Origin: Halichondria panicea
Lineage: Eukaryota > Porifera > Demospongiae > Suberitida > Halichondriidae
DNA: 64,000 bases
Assembly: GCF_963675165.1 (NCBI RefSeq)
Contig: NC_087377.1
Location: forward strand, 12,820,632 to 12,884,631
Direction of reading: 5' to 3'
A program made the position numbers and the translations under genes. The notes beneath the pieces were generated by a model that did no database searches, had not been told where the DNA came from, and saw nothing but the letters and a program-made list of their open reading frames with translations. Of the stretch, positions 12,947 to 25,439 are shown in pieces (position 1 is the first letter of the stretch; the number at the start of each line of letters is the position of its first letter).

Positions 12947-14846
12947 CTATCATGTCAGCTTGAACTGGATCAGTCAGTCTAGACTACTACAGTGTTTGTT
13001 CATTTGAGAGTTAAAATTAAGGTTGCTGACTAGACAACTCACTGTATACATGTGACCATAAAATATGATGTTAATTGGGTGGTCATTAACTCAATTGACT
13101 CTACAGTCCATAATAATTCGCTGCTGAAATTAAAAAGTAGTGACTTAATCCTATTTGTTAATTAGTGCTATATCCAATAGGTGTTTTATTTCGCTGCTAT
13201 GTATGTTGAATATAAGAGGTGTCATCAATTTGAATAACAGGCTAAGACCACATGATCGATCGCGAGGAACCTCGATTACATGACAAATCAGTTGTTACGC
13301 TAGTCTCGCGAGCAGACTTGTCCTAGAGGGAACGTCTGGTCACTATTGCAGCAATTCCATGGCACTGAGGAATGTAGTCACATGCAAGATATTTGTTAAT
13401 TAACAAAATTCACATGTAGACAAATATTTTCATTCGCAGCTAGCTAGCTCTTGCTTGGTCTGAGCTCCTTGTAACCAAGTTCCTTCGCAGCCAGGTATGG
13501 TTCAACACTAAAATTAGCCTTTGCTTCTTTTCACGTTCATTTTATGCTATAATAGGAAAATATACGGGGTGTTACAGCCCCACTATGACGTAGGCAAATC
13601 TGATTGGCACTGCCAACATTCTGGCAAGGGTCCACGGAATTGCTGCAATAGTGACCAGACGTTCCCTCCCTCCCACGTCTGCTCGCGATACTATTGTTAC
13701 GCTTGGTGAGCAGAACGACTATCCATGCAACGAGACGAATTAAAGGTTAACTCAAACAATCTCCAATCATCATAAATTAGGCTGATCAAGTGCAAATAAT
13801 AATAAGTGAACAAATTTGAGTATTTGGCACAGGCCTAAGTCCAGAGGAGTGCAGCTGTTCGAGCAAGCACATTGACAAAGTGGTGAGTACCGTGTGTCAC
13901 TCTCTGGGTGGGTGATTTTATTTTTGTATATGGCAGGTCCTGTGCATGCTCGCACTCCTCCTATTATTGATTTTGAACTGAGCTCATGAGTTTCATAGTG
14001 AGTAGCGAATGATCGACTGTATGGGTGTTTCAATCTCAAGATCGTGGCTGGGTGAACTGTTCCCACTGTTCCCTACCATTATTTTCGTTAGACAAGGGGC
14101 AGCTACTAGGTGCTCTCACTAGCTCACCAAGGCCTGGTAAGAGAATATACAGACTGATTTTGTTTTTTGTATAGACGTGCATGAATCACCACTATATGCA
14201 TACATTCCTTGTCCTGCTCTAACCCACACAATGACAATAAGCAGATTTTACCTGTGTATAACTCTACTCCCCCATCCCCATCAAGCTCCGAGGTTGAGGA
14301 GAGAGCATTTTGTGGTGATCAAGGAGAAACTGTTTCTAGCAGCTCAACAACCAGCCTCTCAGAGGTGAGACTCACAAACTAACCTGTGTATAGTATAGTA
14401 GACCACTAAGTCCTTTTACTTCAATTAATAATGTATACCTCATCAAACTAACAATTATACATAATACCCCCTAGCTCTCAAATCAATCACTAAAGGAAAG
14501 CCTGTGGAAAGGCCATATAATTATTTCCATAGAATACACATGCATGCAGGCGTTTCTATATATGTGTCACTTTAGCTTGTATTATGTAGTGTTTCATATT
14601 AGCAGTTGCTTACTTAGAACATCATTCTACACACACTGTTATCATTATAAATGACTTGTATACCTAATGTATTTTACTACAGGTATATATATCTCCATGC
14701 ATGGAAAAGTTTGCCAAACATGCATATAATCTTCGCTGTTTACAAAATTAATTTCAATTTTGGCACATAACTAAATTATTGCCTTACAAAATGGTATACA
14801 AGATAAAACATTTACTCCAACTGGTTGGAACGTATAATATACATAA
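12947..14846. other. Intergenic between receptors C and D
   Basis: This region contains the 393-bp inverted-repeat element listed separately, and the 3' flank of receptor C (14050-14846), which is collinear with the 3' flank of receptor B (5990-6721). No coding exon is supported. Confidence 0.5.
13301..13693. mobile_element. 393-bp non-autonomous DNA transposon with 9-bp target duplication
   Basis: Terminal inverted repeats of roughly 60 bp begin TAGTCTCGCGAGCAGAC on the left and TAGTATCGCGAGCAGAC on the right (reverse complement). They continue through a shared GAACGTCTGGTCACTATTGC stretch. The direct repeat TTGTTACGC flanks both ends (13292-13300 and 13694-13702) and is the expected target-site duplication. 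A 9-bp duplication fits Mutator-like transposons; 8 bp would fit hAT. There is no transposase, so the element is a MITE moved in trans. Confidence 0.85.
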
Positions 14847-16502
14847 TTATAGTGCAAATGGTCCGTATGCCTGGTTAGTATTCAGTTCAATCTCCTCTTT
14901 GGGTGACACCTCCTCATAAACAGGGCCAGCTAGTAAAGTGGGTCCTATATTAGCTTGTTCTTTAGTTGCTGGAGAGTATACTGCCTTCTTATGAGAGCAC
15001 AAGTGCATCACTAGGAGTCCAGTGAGGAATCCAAGAATGGTAGCAACAAGGAAAGTTATGACAAAACTTATAGCGATAGCTTCACCAGTAGATGGATGGC
15101 GACTGTAGAACCTGTAAAACAGATAGTGATAATTATTCATTATGGAATAAATACCTTCAGTCCTAAGTACACACTTGATTGCCTCAGGCTCAATGCTCCA
15201 GAGTCCAGCATTAGTACACATGATGTTGTTGGGTCCAGTCAATGAGAATTCATTGTCACACTGGTAAGTCAGCACTGTTCCCTTCAACACTGTCTCGTTC
15301 AACCTATCATAGTCCACTATACCACCATTGCACAGCTCAGGAGGAAGAGAGCAGTGCACTATAAAATATGGAAGGCCAAAAGTACCATCTCAATCAGCGC
15401 TGCACATGCACGAGTATATTCAACTAATTTGGCTGACATGCACCTTACCTGAGGGACAGTCATATGTGGTGGGGTCATGTGACCATCGTCCATTACTCTC
15501 ACAGGTTGCTAGTAGCGTCTGTCCATTGCAAGTGAAACTAAGAGTTGATCCTACTAGTGCAGGCAGTGGAGGAGCACCATTGATGGTCACTCGGTTGGCA
15601 GGTGTTGGGTTAGAGGGGCATGTAACTGCAGTAGACAAAAGTTAGGGTTAAGATTAGTACCAAATAATTATACCAATAGCAGGAATCATTGGCATCACAT
15701 CACTGCTCGATCCAACACAGTTGACAGCTCTGATGGTCACATTGTAGGGAGTGTTGTAGGAGACAGTTATCTGTGCCGAGGTGGTCTCCATGGTGACTGG
15801 TGACCCAGAGAGGGGTGTTGGGGAGATGATGAGGACATAGCTGATAGACACACCACCAGTAGAGGAGGGAGGGTCCCAGTCCAGAGTGATATTCGAAAAG
15901 TGAATTTGGTTTTGAGTGACAGAGAGTATTGGGTTGAGTGGAGATGTTGGAGCAACTGCAAGTTCAATTAGTCTCAACAGAATAATTGGAAATAATCTTA
16001 CTAGCAACTGTGACTGTCTGTTGTGACTCTATTGGCATAGCACCACCACTAACAGTAACAGTACAGGTGACATTGATATCATCCAGTACAGACACTTCAC
16101 TGAGGTTGATGAGAGTGGACGTTAGAGTTCCACCATCACTGCTCACAAGAACAGCCTCAAACATGAGCACATCGGAACCAACTGTGGTCCTTCGACCAAC
16201 TTGTGAGGGAAAGAATGCATCAGTTTGTACTACTGACAGCAAGCTAGATGCTGTTGGAGGATTCACCGCCCATCTCAATGAGGTACCAGGCATGGAGCAT
16301 GTGAAGAGAACTGCCTCTCCAGGACACGCCACACTTGTGTTGTACACTAGAGAGGCCTCTGTTGAAATGAAAAACATGCTCATTGACAATCACTCATGAA
16401 ACACAATCCTTGCTGGCATTCATAATTAATTTATATACCTCCTATCTGAGAGTTAATCATCACTGCTAACAGAAAATACTTGATCACCAACAAGTTCACC
16501 AT
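14847..16502 (-). CDS. Receptor C: Ig-FN3-Sushi x2 membrane receptor, last intron possibly retained
   Basis: Exons: 16439-16502 (signal peptide MVNLLVIKYFLLAVMINSQ), 16002-16358 (Ig-like; VACPGE, FTCSMP, VTCTV), 15674-15955 (FN3), 15449-15625 (Sushi), 15155-15358 (Sushi), then transmembrane and tail to 14847. The expected last intron is 15112-15154 (43 nt, GT to AG). Removing it shifts the frame, because one base is missing just after the acceptor compared with receptor B. Keeping the 43 nt leaves an open frame from 15358 to the stop at 14847, giving about 463 aa. The tail has GPVYEEVSP and QAYGPFAL. It is the closest paralogue of B and the better preserved of the pair. Whether the intron is spliced decides if the protein reaches the membrane. 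Confidence 0.75.
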
Positions 16503-17366
16503 TTTTGAGGCAATAATTATTATAGTGCCCAAAAGCAAAATGTGATAACTTTACCTATAGCTATATAGCTATAGTGTAGATCTAGTTGCAGATTATAATA
16601 TAGCAGTAGTGGCCAATTTTTTTCTAAAATAGGTATCTTTTTGCTGGGACATGAGGCTATATCAGTGTGGTTATGAAAAGCTAGCTATAGGGCACGTAAA
16701 GTTTGTTGATGTGTCTGTTTAGCCAGCTGCTGTGATCATAAGCGGAATTGAAAGCAATCGTATATATACCATTATGATAAGCAAACAAACACTTCAGTAC
16801 AATAATGCAAGTACTCTGGTTCCTCATTAGAGCGTATTAGATATTGACTTCACTTCTAATACATTATAGTATTTTTCGAGGGTCAAACAGAATAATAGGC
16901 AAAATAAAAAGCATAATTTGCCAAGGCCTACAGTTATGCGTAAGGAATATACAATAAGGAAATTCGCCATACCTGCATGGTCTCTTTCTACACACAAAGC
17001 TCCCAGGATTCTCCACCCACTCCCCCCTACCCCCACATCAGTGCATGTGTGCTGGTCTTCACATCAAGGGGTCGGAACATTCCCTCAGTATAGGCCCCAT
17101 TCTATGTATGCTGTCCGTGGTACCTACACCCGGGGCTTTGTCTATAAAGAAGGCAGACCGTAAATATAGAAAATAGAGACGTGTTTGTTGAAAAGAATAC
17201 AAAGAATCTGACTGTGACAATCAGGCAGTATGATCAAACTGAAGTCAGAACGATTCGTCGAGTACGTTGCTGTGCAATCGTTGGTAGTTGAGGGCGCTTA
17301 AAAAAAATGCTTGGTAGACCTCGTATATACCCGACAATTTAAGTGAATAGTTAGCAAGCATGAAGT
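16503..17366. other. Upstream region of receptor C with an exon relic
   Basis: Contains the Sushi-exon relic listed separately, a segment similar to about 10640-10745, and the edge of the segmental duplication before the gap. No intact gene is seen. Confidence 0.45.
16972..17095 (-). pseudogene. Relic of the middle Sushi exon of family 1
   Basis: On the plus strand the text CTCCCAGGATTCTCCACCCA followed by CCCACATCAGTGCATG matches exon 5 of receptor A (3206-3412) closely, including the splice-donor side. The other half of the exon is missing. Receptors B and C lack this second of A's three Sushi exons, so this fragment suggests their ancestor had it, or that the exon was copied here. Confidence 0.65.
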
Positions 17367-17566
17367 NNNNNNNNNNNNNNNNNNNNNNNNNNNNNNNNNN
17401 NNNNNNNNNNNNNNNNNNNNNNNNNNNNNNNNNNNNNNNNNNNNNNNNNNNNNNNNNNNNNNNNNNNNNNNNNNNNNNNNNNNNNNNNNNNNNNNNNNNN
17501 NNNNNNNNNNNNNNNNNNNNNNNNNNNNNNNNNNNNNNNNNNNNNNNNNNNNNNNNNNNNNNNNNN
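17367..17566. other. Assembly gap (200 Ns)
   Basis: A run of exactly 200 Ns, probably a placeholder size. The base directly after it begins a transposon terminal repeat identical to the element on its right, which suggests the gap comes from failure to assemble repeated copies. Confidence 0.99.
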
Positions 17567-18395
17567 CCCCTTTCTTTTGTATCTCTGGTAAAGCTGACTG
17601 TGTGTGTGTCTGTCTGTCTGTCTGTGTGTGCAGAGATACAAAAGAAAGGGGATTGGAAACGAAATTTTTACGAAATTTTTGCGTGAAGCATTCCGCGTTA
17701 TAGGGCGTGGCTAAAACTACAAAGGATTATATTTATAGTCAGCATGCTCATTACCAGTCTTGACTGCTCTACAATGTGCTGTACATAGAAACAGTGAAAT
17801 TGATCATTTTTAATGTTGATTTTTCTAAAAAATAAAGAGAATTTAGCTCTAAAAAGTCGACTAAGCCATGCAGCCACTATTACTAGACAAATAAATGCTA
17901 TGCAAGAAGAAATAGCCTTTACTATGAAGTCGTAGGAGGGACAGGCCCGTGGTGTGTCTAAAAGTATACTAAAGCAGTTTGAAGGACTATACTGCAAACG
18001 TTTATGAACAGTACAGCTTATCTATAGCATGAAGCCATTCTATGTAGCACTTAGATACATAATAACCAAGTCAAGCAATGTCCTTTGCTGTTTTGACTTC
18101 ACAGGAGGGACAGAGAAAAGTTGACATAGAGTAATTCAAGCTAAACTCAAAAAAATTGGAAACAGAGTAAAGAAAACGGACTTAGAGCTTGTCAGTGGTA
18201 TAAGCTTACTTCTCTCAAGTATCTCCCAGGCCCTGAGTGATCTCTAGTGGATAGAGAGCTAGAAACCAGGGATATAAAACTTTTCCATGTAATTATTTGC
18301 GAGTGCAATAATTACACGGAGTGCTTCACCGGATGTCAGTCCTTTTACATAGGGCGTGGGCGGTCGTTTCCAATCCCCTTTCTTTTGTATCTCTG
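17567..18395. mobile_element. 765-bp inverted-repeat element plus an adjoining half copy
   Basis: A complete element spans 17631-18395. Its two ends are perfect 32-bp inverted repeats beginning CAGAGATACAAAAGAAAGGG. A second right-hand end, truncated by the gap, lies at 17567-17587, separated from the complete element by a TG/TCTG simple repeat. Both flanks of the complete element are GTGTGTG-type repeats, so a target duplication cannot be read. The interior has no transposase; the minus-strand open stretch at 17698-17997 shows no domain I recognise. Confidence 0.85.
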
Positions 18396-18399
18396 GTGT

Positions 18400-20018
18400 G
18401 TGTGTGTATTCCAGCTATAACTGCTCAACGGTTGCAATGCGACGAAAACTAACAGCTTCTATAGGCTTCTAGCCACGTTCTCTTGGATTTTGATTCGTGG
18501 ATTAGCAAACTAAAGCTTCTTTCTCGAGTTATGGTTAGTTTGACTCACATTGAAGGCTGTTGCAGTCTTTTCAGAATCTTTCATAGCATCATCTGTCCGC
18601 ACAAACTTTCTATTCAACATATGAGTTAGCCTTGCACTAAAGCGCTAGCTTTTTGTTAGCTACAATACTCAGAAAATATCTGTTAAAACAGCTAGCTAGC
18701 AGTAGCCATTTGTGAAATTGATCTCTTTGGACACACCCTTTAATTAGTGGATGTAATGCGCATGCGCGCTCATTCCCCATGTGTGAGAAAATAAGGATCC
18801 AGATCCAGATCCTCCTGGCAGAATCATCTTTGTCTTGAGGGCCTGGTAAGCCACAAAACATATAACAATATAGATAACAATATGCATGTACACAGGTCTT
18901 TTCTTCTTAGATATTATATACACTGAACTACAGATCCTGGAAGAATCAATTTTCTTCTTTCTTGAGGTCCTGGTAAGCCACATAATACAATAAATAACAA
19001 CAATAGATGCATGTAAATAAGTCTTTTCTTCTCAGTGACTTTATATAGATAAGCTAACTTTAATATAAAATTCATTATAGATAACACTCTAATACTTTAA
19101 GCGAAAGCAAAAACATGGCGAGAGGCATTAGCACAGCGCCAGCTTGAACACTAGTTATGTCATGAAGACAATTAAATATATTAATTAATATGCATGAACG
19201 TCACACATATAATTATATGCATGGTAATTCCGCCCCAGGTCACAATCTTCACGAACATAAGACACTACTGCATCTCTGTATTGGAGCTTGTAAACCTATA
19301 TTATTATTAGAGAGATCATTAATTTATAGAAATACAAAGTATACCCCTGGGATGAGGTAATTTGTGCAGATTGTGACATGTATTTGCCTAGCCTGTTGAA
19401 TTTGGCAATAGGTTGCAATCTTCAAAACACAATAGTGAGCTCATAAGAGGTTTGCAAGACCCAACAGGATATAATGCACATGCACTGCTTCCTCAGCTGC
19501 TCCTCCGTCATTTCGATCATTCGTGCTGTAGCTATACCCAAGTACTTTGGTTTACATCACTGACGGAACGCAACATTATTATTATTATTCAAGCTTTACA
19601 GTCACAGTTTGAGGTGATGATATAAAAGAAATAGCTTGGAAAATTGTGACTGACAGACGTCATGCTGCCCCTGAGTATACTTAATGGGGACAAAATTAAG
19701 ATCGAGATGGATAAATTGATAACACTAGCTATAGTTCTGGTAAGTTCTTATGCAGTTCGCGATACATCTGTTACAGGGACTGAATTTGAGGACCGAAGTG
19801 GTTTTCTGTGAAGTGCATGACGAGTTAGGTGATACGAAGTAGGTAGATCTAGGTAGTGGGCAGATCAAGCATTCCAAAGCTTTACTATAATTATGGTTGA
19901 AATAGAAGTGACGGGTGGTATTGTAGTGCGATAACCAAATATAATTATCTACAATTACAATAAAATAATTATACCCTGTATATACAGTAGACATAATTAT
20001 CATCAAATTCATTCGTAC
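18400..20018. other. Intergenic, includes a diverged tandem pair, no gene recognised
   Basis: Two diverged copies of a unit of about 130 bp lie at roughly 18795-18925 and 18926-19050. Each contains CAGATCCT, then CTTGAGG(G/T)CCTGGTAAGCC, then GTCTTTTCTTCT, so each looks like an exon end followed by a splice donor. I could not place a protein on them. The rest to 20018 shows nothing; in particular there is no FN3 or transmembrane exon to complete receptor E. Confidence 0.4.
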
Positions 20019-21372
20019 CAGTCACAGTAGTGGAATTGATTGCAGACACAGAGCATTCCTTGTTTCTGAACATCACACAAACTGTGTAAGCATCTCCAGG
20101 AGATTGGTCTTAGAAATCGATTTCAACTGAACTTCCATTAAATAATGTGGTAGGAACACAATTTTCTCCACTCATTATGTATCCGAACATTTGAATGGGT
20201 GTAGTATCAATAGAAATTTCCTGGAATCAAAAATCATTAATTTACCCAGAAAACAACAAAAGCAATAACTGTACCTGGAATATTATTTGGAGCTTCAGTA
20301 CTTCATTTTGGATTATGAAGGAGCTGGATAATGCTGGAGTCCCCAAGTCTAAATGTGACACCACATTATTGAGCTCAAGTATATGCAGTCACAGTGCACA
20401 CATACCTGGATTGATCACAGTGATATTTGAGGTGTCTGGCGATAAGAGTACATTGAGTGTGAGTGGTGTCACAGTCACTGTTTGAATCTCACAGTAAGAA
20501 AGGCTCTCTCCAGCTAATGATAGAGATGTGTTGGTGGTATTGTATACTCTTCCATTCAAGTTAATGGTGTAGCCAGTGATACATCTCTGGTAAGGTTGGT
20601 CCAGTGGGTCCCACTCCAGAACAGGACATAAACTGTTGGTTCTCAGATTAGTCATCCAGTTAGTTAAAGAAGTCATATCTGTAGTTGCACAAAAGACAAT
20701 GATAGGTAATATAGCTATACTGTGAAATCTGATCAAATTACTTACTTATAACATTGAGTGTGTGGTGTTGCCAACTTGTGGAAAAGACGCACTGCCACCA
20801 GCGAGGCACGTCACCACAGTACTATTCAATGCTTCAGTGGCAAGTATCTGAAAAGTTGAGCTCAGTGTATATACCCTGAATTATCACTGATCATGGTGAC
20901 AGTGAATCGACCACAGACGTCTTCTTGCACTTGCAGCTTGGCATCATGGGAAACCACTGCAATGCAATACATCGGACCGCTGACTTGCCAGCGAGATAGC
21001 ACACGAGCAACATTAGCATGAGTACAAGTGAGAGAGACCAACTCTCCAGGACACACTGTCAGCAGATCTTCCTCTTTTGTGATGTCAGCAGCCAGAGCAA
21101 CTATATACATGCATGAAGATTATTCATCATAAATACAGTGAACAATGGTCGCACCATTACGACACTATATATAGAGCTATAACTGGTCTATGAATTCTAG
21201 CTACAAAACTTGCACTTGACTTCACTGAAATAATTAACTTACAATGATCTAAATCTAGCTGCAGCAAAAGTGCCCATGACAACAGTACAATCTAGTGATG
21301 TTAAAGAAAGTCATTAACATTCTATCCAAGTAACTTTTAACTCACAACTTTATTTTTCAGCTTGGTAGACAT
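20019..21372 (-). pseudogene. Receptor E: family 2 receptor, 3' truncated and broken
   Basis: Exons recognisable by alignment with F, H and K: 21346-21372 and 21243-21291 (split signal peptide), 20746-21100 (Ig-like), 20406-20678 (first FN3-like), 20275-20348 and 20019-20220 (second FN3-like). The Ig exon has two extra bases near 20872, and another two near 20763, relative to F. The last exon has an in-frame TAA (20110-20112) where F, G, H and K have a serine codon. The third FN3 and the transmembrane/tail exons are absent from the adjoining DNA. Most similar to F (shared CPGELVSLTCTH, similar signal exon). It is a truncated pseudogene. Confidence 0.82.
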
Positions 21373-23397
21373 GGCTATACCACCAGACGGAGTGCATTTT
21401 AGATGGCCTGATATGAATATCATTGAGTATCACACTGATTGATTTGAAATTTCAGAAACACAACCTTTACCAACCTGCCCCATGCACTGCATCAAGAAAT
21501 ATGACTTCAGAAGGTAGCTTGCTGTGCATAATATTTGGGACGATAAATTAGTACCTACCTTGCTCTGTCGCATATCGTGTAGATTAAAGTAATAACGTGA
21601 ATAATTATGAAATTGTGCCCATCCCCCCTCCAGTTCTTGCAGCAGTACCATGCATGTATATATACCAGTCGCTGCTGCAACTGTTCCACATCAATCATCA
21701 TTCATGATCAACAGAGCTCTCGACTCATCATGTTCATCATTCAAGTAATCATAAGTTTGTACAGTAAATAATAGCAAAACTGTAATAATTATTATCAACT
21801 CATACTCTACATGCAGCCCCTTATCAAATGCTCGTACATTTCTAGCCTTGTGTAAGGCCTATATCTATCCGATTTAATCAACATTGTACTTCTGCATGAT
21901 TATAGCTACACTTTAGACAAGACAATTTATTGTGGAACACTCCCCTCTGTGTACCTACCCACCTATGCATGTCAAAGACTGTGGTGCATTTATTTAAAGT
22001 AATGTTATTGTGCAGATGAGATGTGCCACCTCAATACACTAAGAGGGAGACCATTAGTTTTCCAATAATGTTAAATCCCTTTAAGGTCACAAAGGTATGT
22101 ACTTGTCATGTGAATGAAATCTGCAGATTCTAATACTCCTATATACTGGAGTTTGCAGAATCTTTGAAATAAAAGTGTTGAGCACTGCATGCATGTGGTT
22201 CCTTATAATTATGGGAATGCTCATATACATTATTTTAAGTAGTTAAACAGACCGCAGTGTGTACACAAAATCCATATATAAGGAACGCGTAACGCTCTAC
22301 GCTTTTACTGGTGTGTTGTAAAGATTCTGTAAACTCCAGTATAGGAAAACCAGAGGCAATATAATTATTTGCTCTTGCATTTATGAGAAATGTTGGTGGA
22401 CGATCTGATATGTTACAACTAATTAAAACAAGATGTGTCTAATTTCACTATTGGAACAAGCTTTTCTGGTCTAATAGAATTCAATGATACACCATCTGGA
22501 GTGTACTCTCGTACAGACACAGCTCAAAGGGGAGAGTTCACTATCATTTAATGCACGGACTAGCGGTCAGCCAGACAAAATTACAGAGTGATCCCAGTGA
22601 TGATCTCAGTGATAGACATAAGGGACTGACCATAATTGCAGATAAAGAGAATGATGAGCTCTCAATAATAATTATATGCTCTTAGCAGTGATATTGATAT
22701 GACTTCTGTTGATGCTTTCATGGCTATTAATTGTATCGACTTTTCAACAGCAAGAGATTACCAATAATTATTTCATATTCTCATCAGATGCAACTCTGCA
22801 GCTGGCGGAGGATTTTTTGAGAGTTAGTTTCTCATCACACCATGTCAGAATGACACTAGTATTCAAGTGAGGCCATCACAAACACAGCTTCATCCCTCCT
22901 GGGTGAGCCCAAGTGACTTCATCACAGGTAGAATTGACCTATAGACGACCTTTCAATCGCTTTGATGCTCTGATGCTTAGCAATTTTTTGATGATTTGAC
23001 AGGCACCATCATTACATCTAACAAGCAATTGTTTGTTTTCAGTGGCCATCAATGTGGAACTCCTACCAATAATGGAACTTGGGATTATCTTGTAGAGCAA
23101 ATTCCACCACACCCAACATACTGTGATATGTTTCTTCTTGTACCATTTGATGTTCGATAAAGTGGTGAAGTATATGTATATATACTGTCAGTGATGACGC
23201 CTTTTTACAAATTAACTGTCCATGCATGCATGAGCCAATCTCTGCGAATGGAAATAGAATCAGTGGCACTGTCTGATTCTGGGGGCTCTTTCACGGCCAT
23301 TAGAATGTGCATGGAACACCACAGTTAACAGTCACACATTTTGCAGCTTCCAGTCGTGTTGTCCAGTTTCAGTCATGAGTTACACTTGGGAATTTAA
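21373..23397. other. Spacer between receptor E and the kinase relic
   Basis: About 21617-21800 is one copy of a module also found at about 29460-29570, 30600-30830 and 44158-44400 (see repeats). About 22139-22345 is an inverted-repeat element, listed separately. Between 22440 and 23397 there are short coding-like stretches, probably decayed ectodomain exons of the kinase gene to the right, but no clear domain. Confidence 0.4.
22139..22345. mobile_element. Short inverted-repeat element of about 207 bp
   Basis: The left arm ACTGGAGTTTGCAGAATCTT and the right arm (reverse complement ACTGGAGTTTACAGAATCTT) pair over about 26 bp with one substitution and a 2-bp indel. The interior is AT-rich and non-coding. 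It is a candidate MITE; no target duplication is clear. Confidence 0.6.
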
Positions 23398-25078
23398 TTG
23401 ACAATGAGATTGGCAATCCCTCTAGTGTATACACCACCTGTTGATTCCTATCTGACTCGGCATAGTGTCACAAATCTGTCAGATCCTTTTTCTTTGTATC
23501 TCAGCTATATTATATATACTCTCCAGGAAAGAAACTATGAACTAAACACTCGAGGATTGCTTGTCAATGGAAATGTATTCACACCATCTGATAATTTCAC
23601 GACAATTGATTACAGTGGGATTTGTATCGAGGGAGCCATTTGCATGCATGTGGACAAGGGAGTTACTGGATCCTTAGGCAAAAGAAGTTTTGATTTACAA
23701 TTTTCTAGTGATGTGCCATGGCATTCTGAGGGTTTGCATTATTATGGTTTTGCTAGGGTCGTTTCATTTTCTTACCATCTATACCGTTTGAGATTGAGAC
23801 CGATAGGGTGTAAGTTACTTAAGTATAAGTATATATGTAAGTATTCTTATATTTTACTCCTCCATGCATGCAGTGCATGGGCTGATTGAAACTCGAAACA
23901 TGGAAACCATTGGTCAAGTGGAGTTTATGATGATAAGAGTCCAATTCAGTATAAAATATATACGGACAAGAGCTTTTGCTGTCACTTCTGCATGCAATAT
24001 AGAAGGTATTGTCAGGTTCTTTATTTATACACATTGTAAAATTCAGGGGAACGATTTTCACATGTGGGCTTTATGTTTCAAAATGATAAATGGCCCAAGA
24101 GCCTTTTAGCTACGTAATGCTTGTGTTCATAATAATGGCCATGCATTCTTCACTTCATGATCAATTGTAGGGAGATAAACACAAAACGTTCTGATGCTGT
24201 TCTTTTGTTTACTTGCAGGAGGACTACATTTCAATTGGTTTGCTCCGAGGTACTGGCAATAGTAACTTGAGATGGAGAGCTGGTAATTCAGTGCCCAATC
24301 GATTTATTGTGCCCATAATTGATGATGACATTCCGGAACCAGTTGAAGTATTAGAGATTGTAGTTGAATGTGAAGATAAAGGAAACTGTTATCTACCATG
24401 CACGACATCTACTTACACCATTATATATATTATATAGATGATCAAGGTACGTAAACGGTCATGCATGCTTATCCTCTTTGTATAGTGTAGGTGATTTGGA
24501 AGGGGTCAAACTGCCGTACAAATGGTTGGCAGTGGAGAGTCTACATGACGCTATGTTATTCAATGAGAAGACCGACGTGGTGTGTTCCTATATAGTATAG
24601 TTACGATATAGCAATCAGTGCCTTCTCAGAAGTGATGCTCGACTTTAGTTATTATGGGCCCTTAAAAAACTTAGTCGCTTGACAGTACTAGCTACTACGA
24701 CTATAGCCTTGTCTCCCCAATATAATAGAGTGGTCGTATGGTGTGACTGTACGTATGTGTGGGAGATTTTCAGTAGTGGCCGGACCGGACCCCCTACCCT
24801 GGAGTGGATCGAAGTCTCTAGTGGTTCTACTCAGAGAGGGCAAGAGATTGGAACCTCCCCAGAATACTGCCTGCTCTACAGATATGTACGCGCACGTTGA
24901 TACCTAGCAGGAAAATTTCAATGTTTTTATGTAAGTATGTCACGGCAACTTTTGAGCTATAGTTATTGCATGTAAGCCGATCGTACTACTACTATACAGG
25001 GTCTTGGCTAGCTGTTGTACCAGGAATCTGATGAGAGGCCATCCTTCGATGAGCTAGCAGCTGAGTTGGAGAAGTTTT
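23398..25078 (+). pseudogene. Decayed receptor tyrosine kinase (Calx-beta-like ectodomain, kinase C-lobe)
   Basis: Pieces, in order. An ectodomain open stretch at 23398-23820 (contains TIDYSGICIEGAICM), family unknown. A Calx-beta-like exon at 24219-24446 (RFIVPIIDDDIPEPVE) with an in-frame TAG before its donor. A kinase activation-loop exon at about 24488-24579 (KLPYKWLAVESLHD, NEKTDV) ending at a GT donor. A C-lobe exon from 24731 (WSYGV, then in another frame WEIFSSGR and TLEWIEV). A last exon at about 25000-25078 (ESDERPSFDELAAELEKF, stop). KLPxKW, SDVWSYG and DERPSF are hallmarks of animal tyrosine kinases. Frameshifts between WSYGV and WEIF, and before ESDERP, mean it cannot make an active kinase. 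The N-lobe and transmembrane segment were not found. Confidence 0.75.
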
Positions 25079-25439
25079 GAGCTCGATGGTGGGCTACGTG
25101 AAACTGAACATGAAGCTAGTTGACGTAGTTGATGAAAAACACAGTATAAGCAATTGAAAGTTTGGTCCCTCTGACGCATATTAGCTGGTATATCAGGTGA
25201 AAAACCTTTGCGAATGAGCCAAATCTTGACCTTTTTCAATCTGGCGTTTTGCCGGGCAAGGATTGTGTGTTTCTTTTGAAGTTGATGCTGCGAAATATTC
25301 TACATACAGTTTAGCATTTCTGCAATCTTTATAAAGAACTGTAACGCACAATTTAAATTTGCAATAAAGTGTCTTGAATTTATGAAGCGTTATGAGTTTA
25401 TTGTGTTTTGGTCAGGTTAAGGTCGTTATTAATAGCATA

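Larger units (their letters stand above)
14050..17366. repeat. Segmental duplication, copy 2 (with 5990-9480)
   Basis: This block is collinear with 5990-9480 and carries receptor C in the position held by receptor B in the other copy. The right edge is truncated by the run of Ns. The match includes non-coding flanks on both sides of the gene, so the unit of duplication was a genomic block and not a cDNA. Confidence 0.75.

Noticed and set aside
17698-17997. Minus-strand open stretch inside the 765-bp element, possible transposase
   Set aside because: No catalytic motif or similarity to known transposases that I can see; the element is too short to be autonomous.
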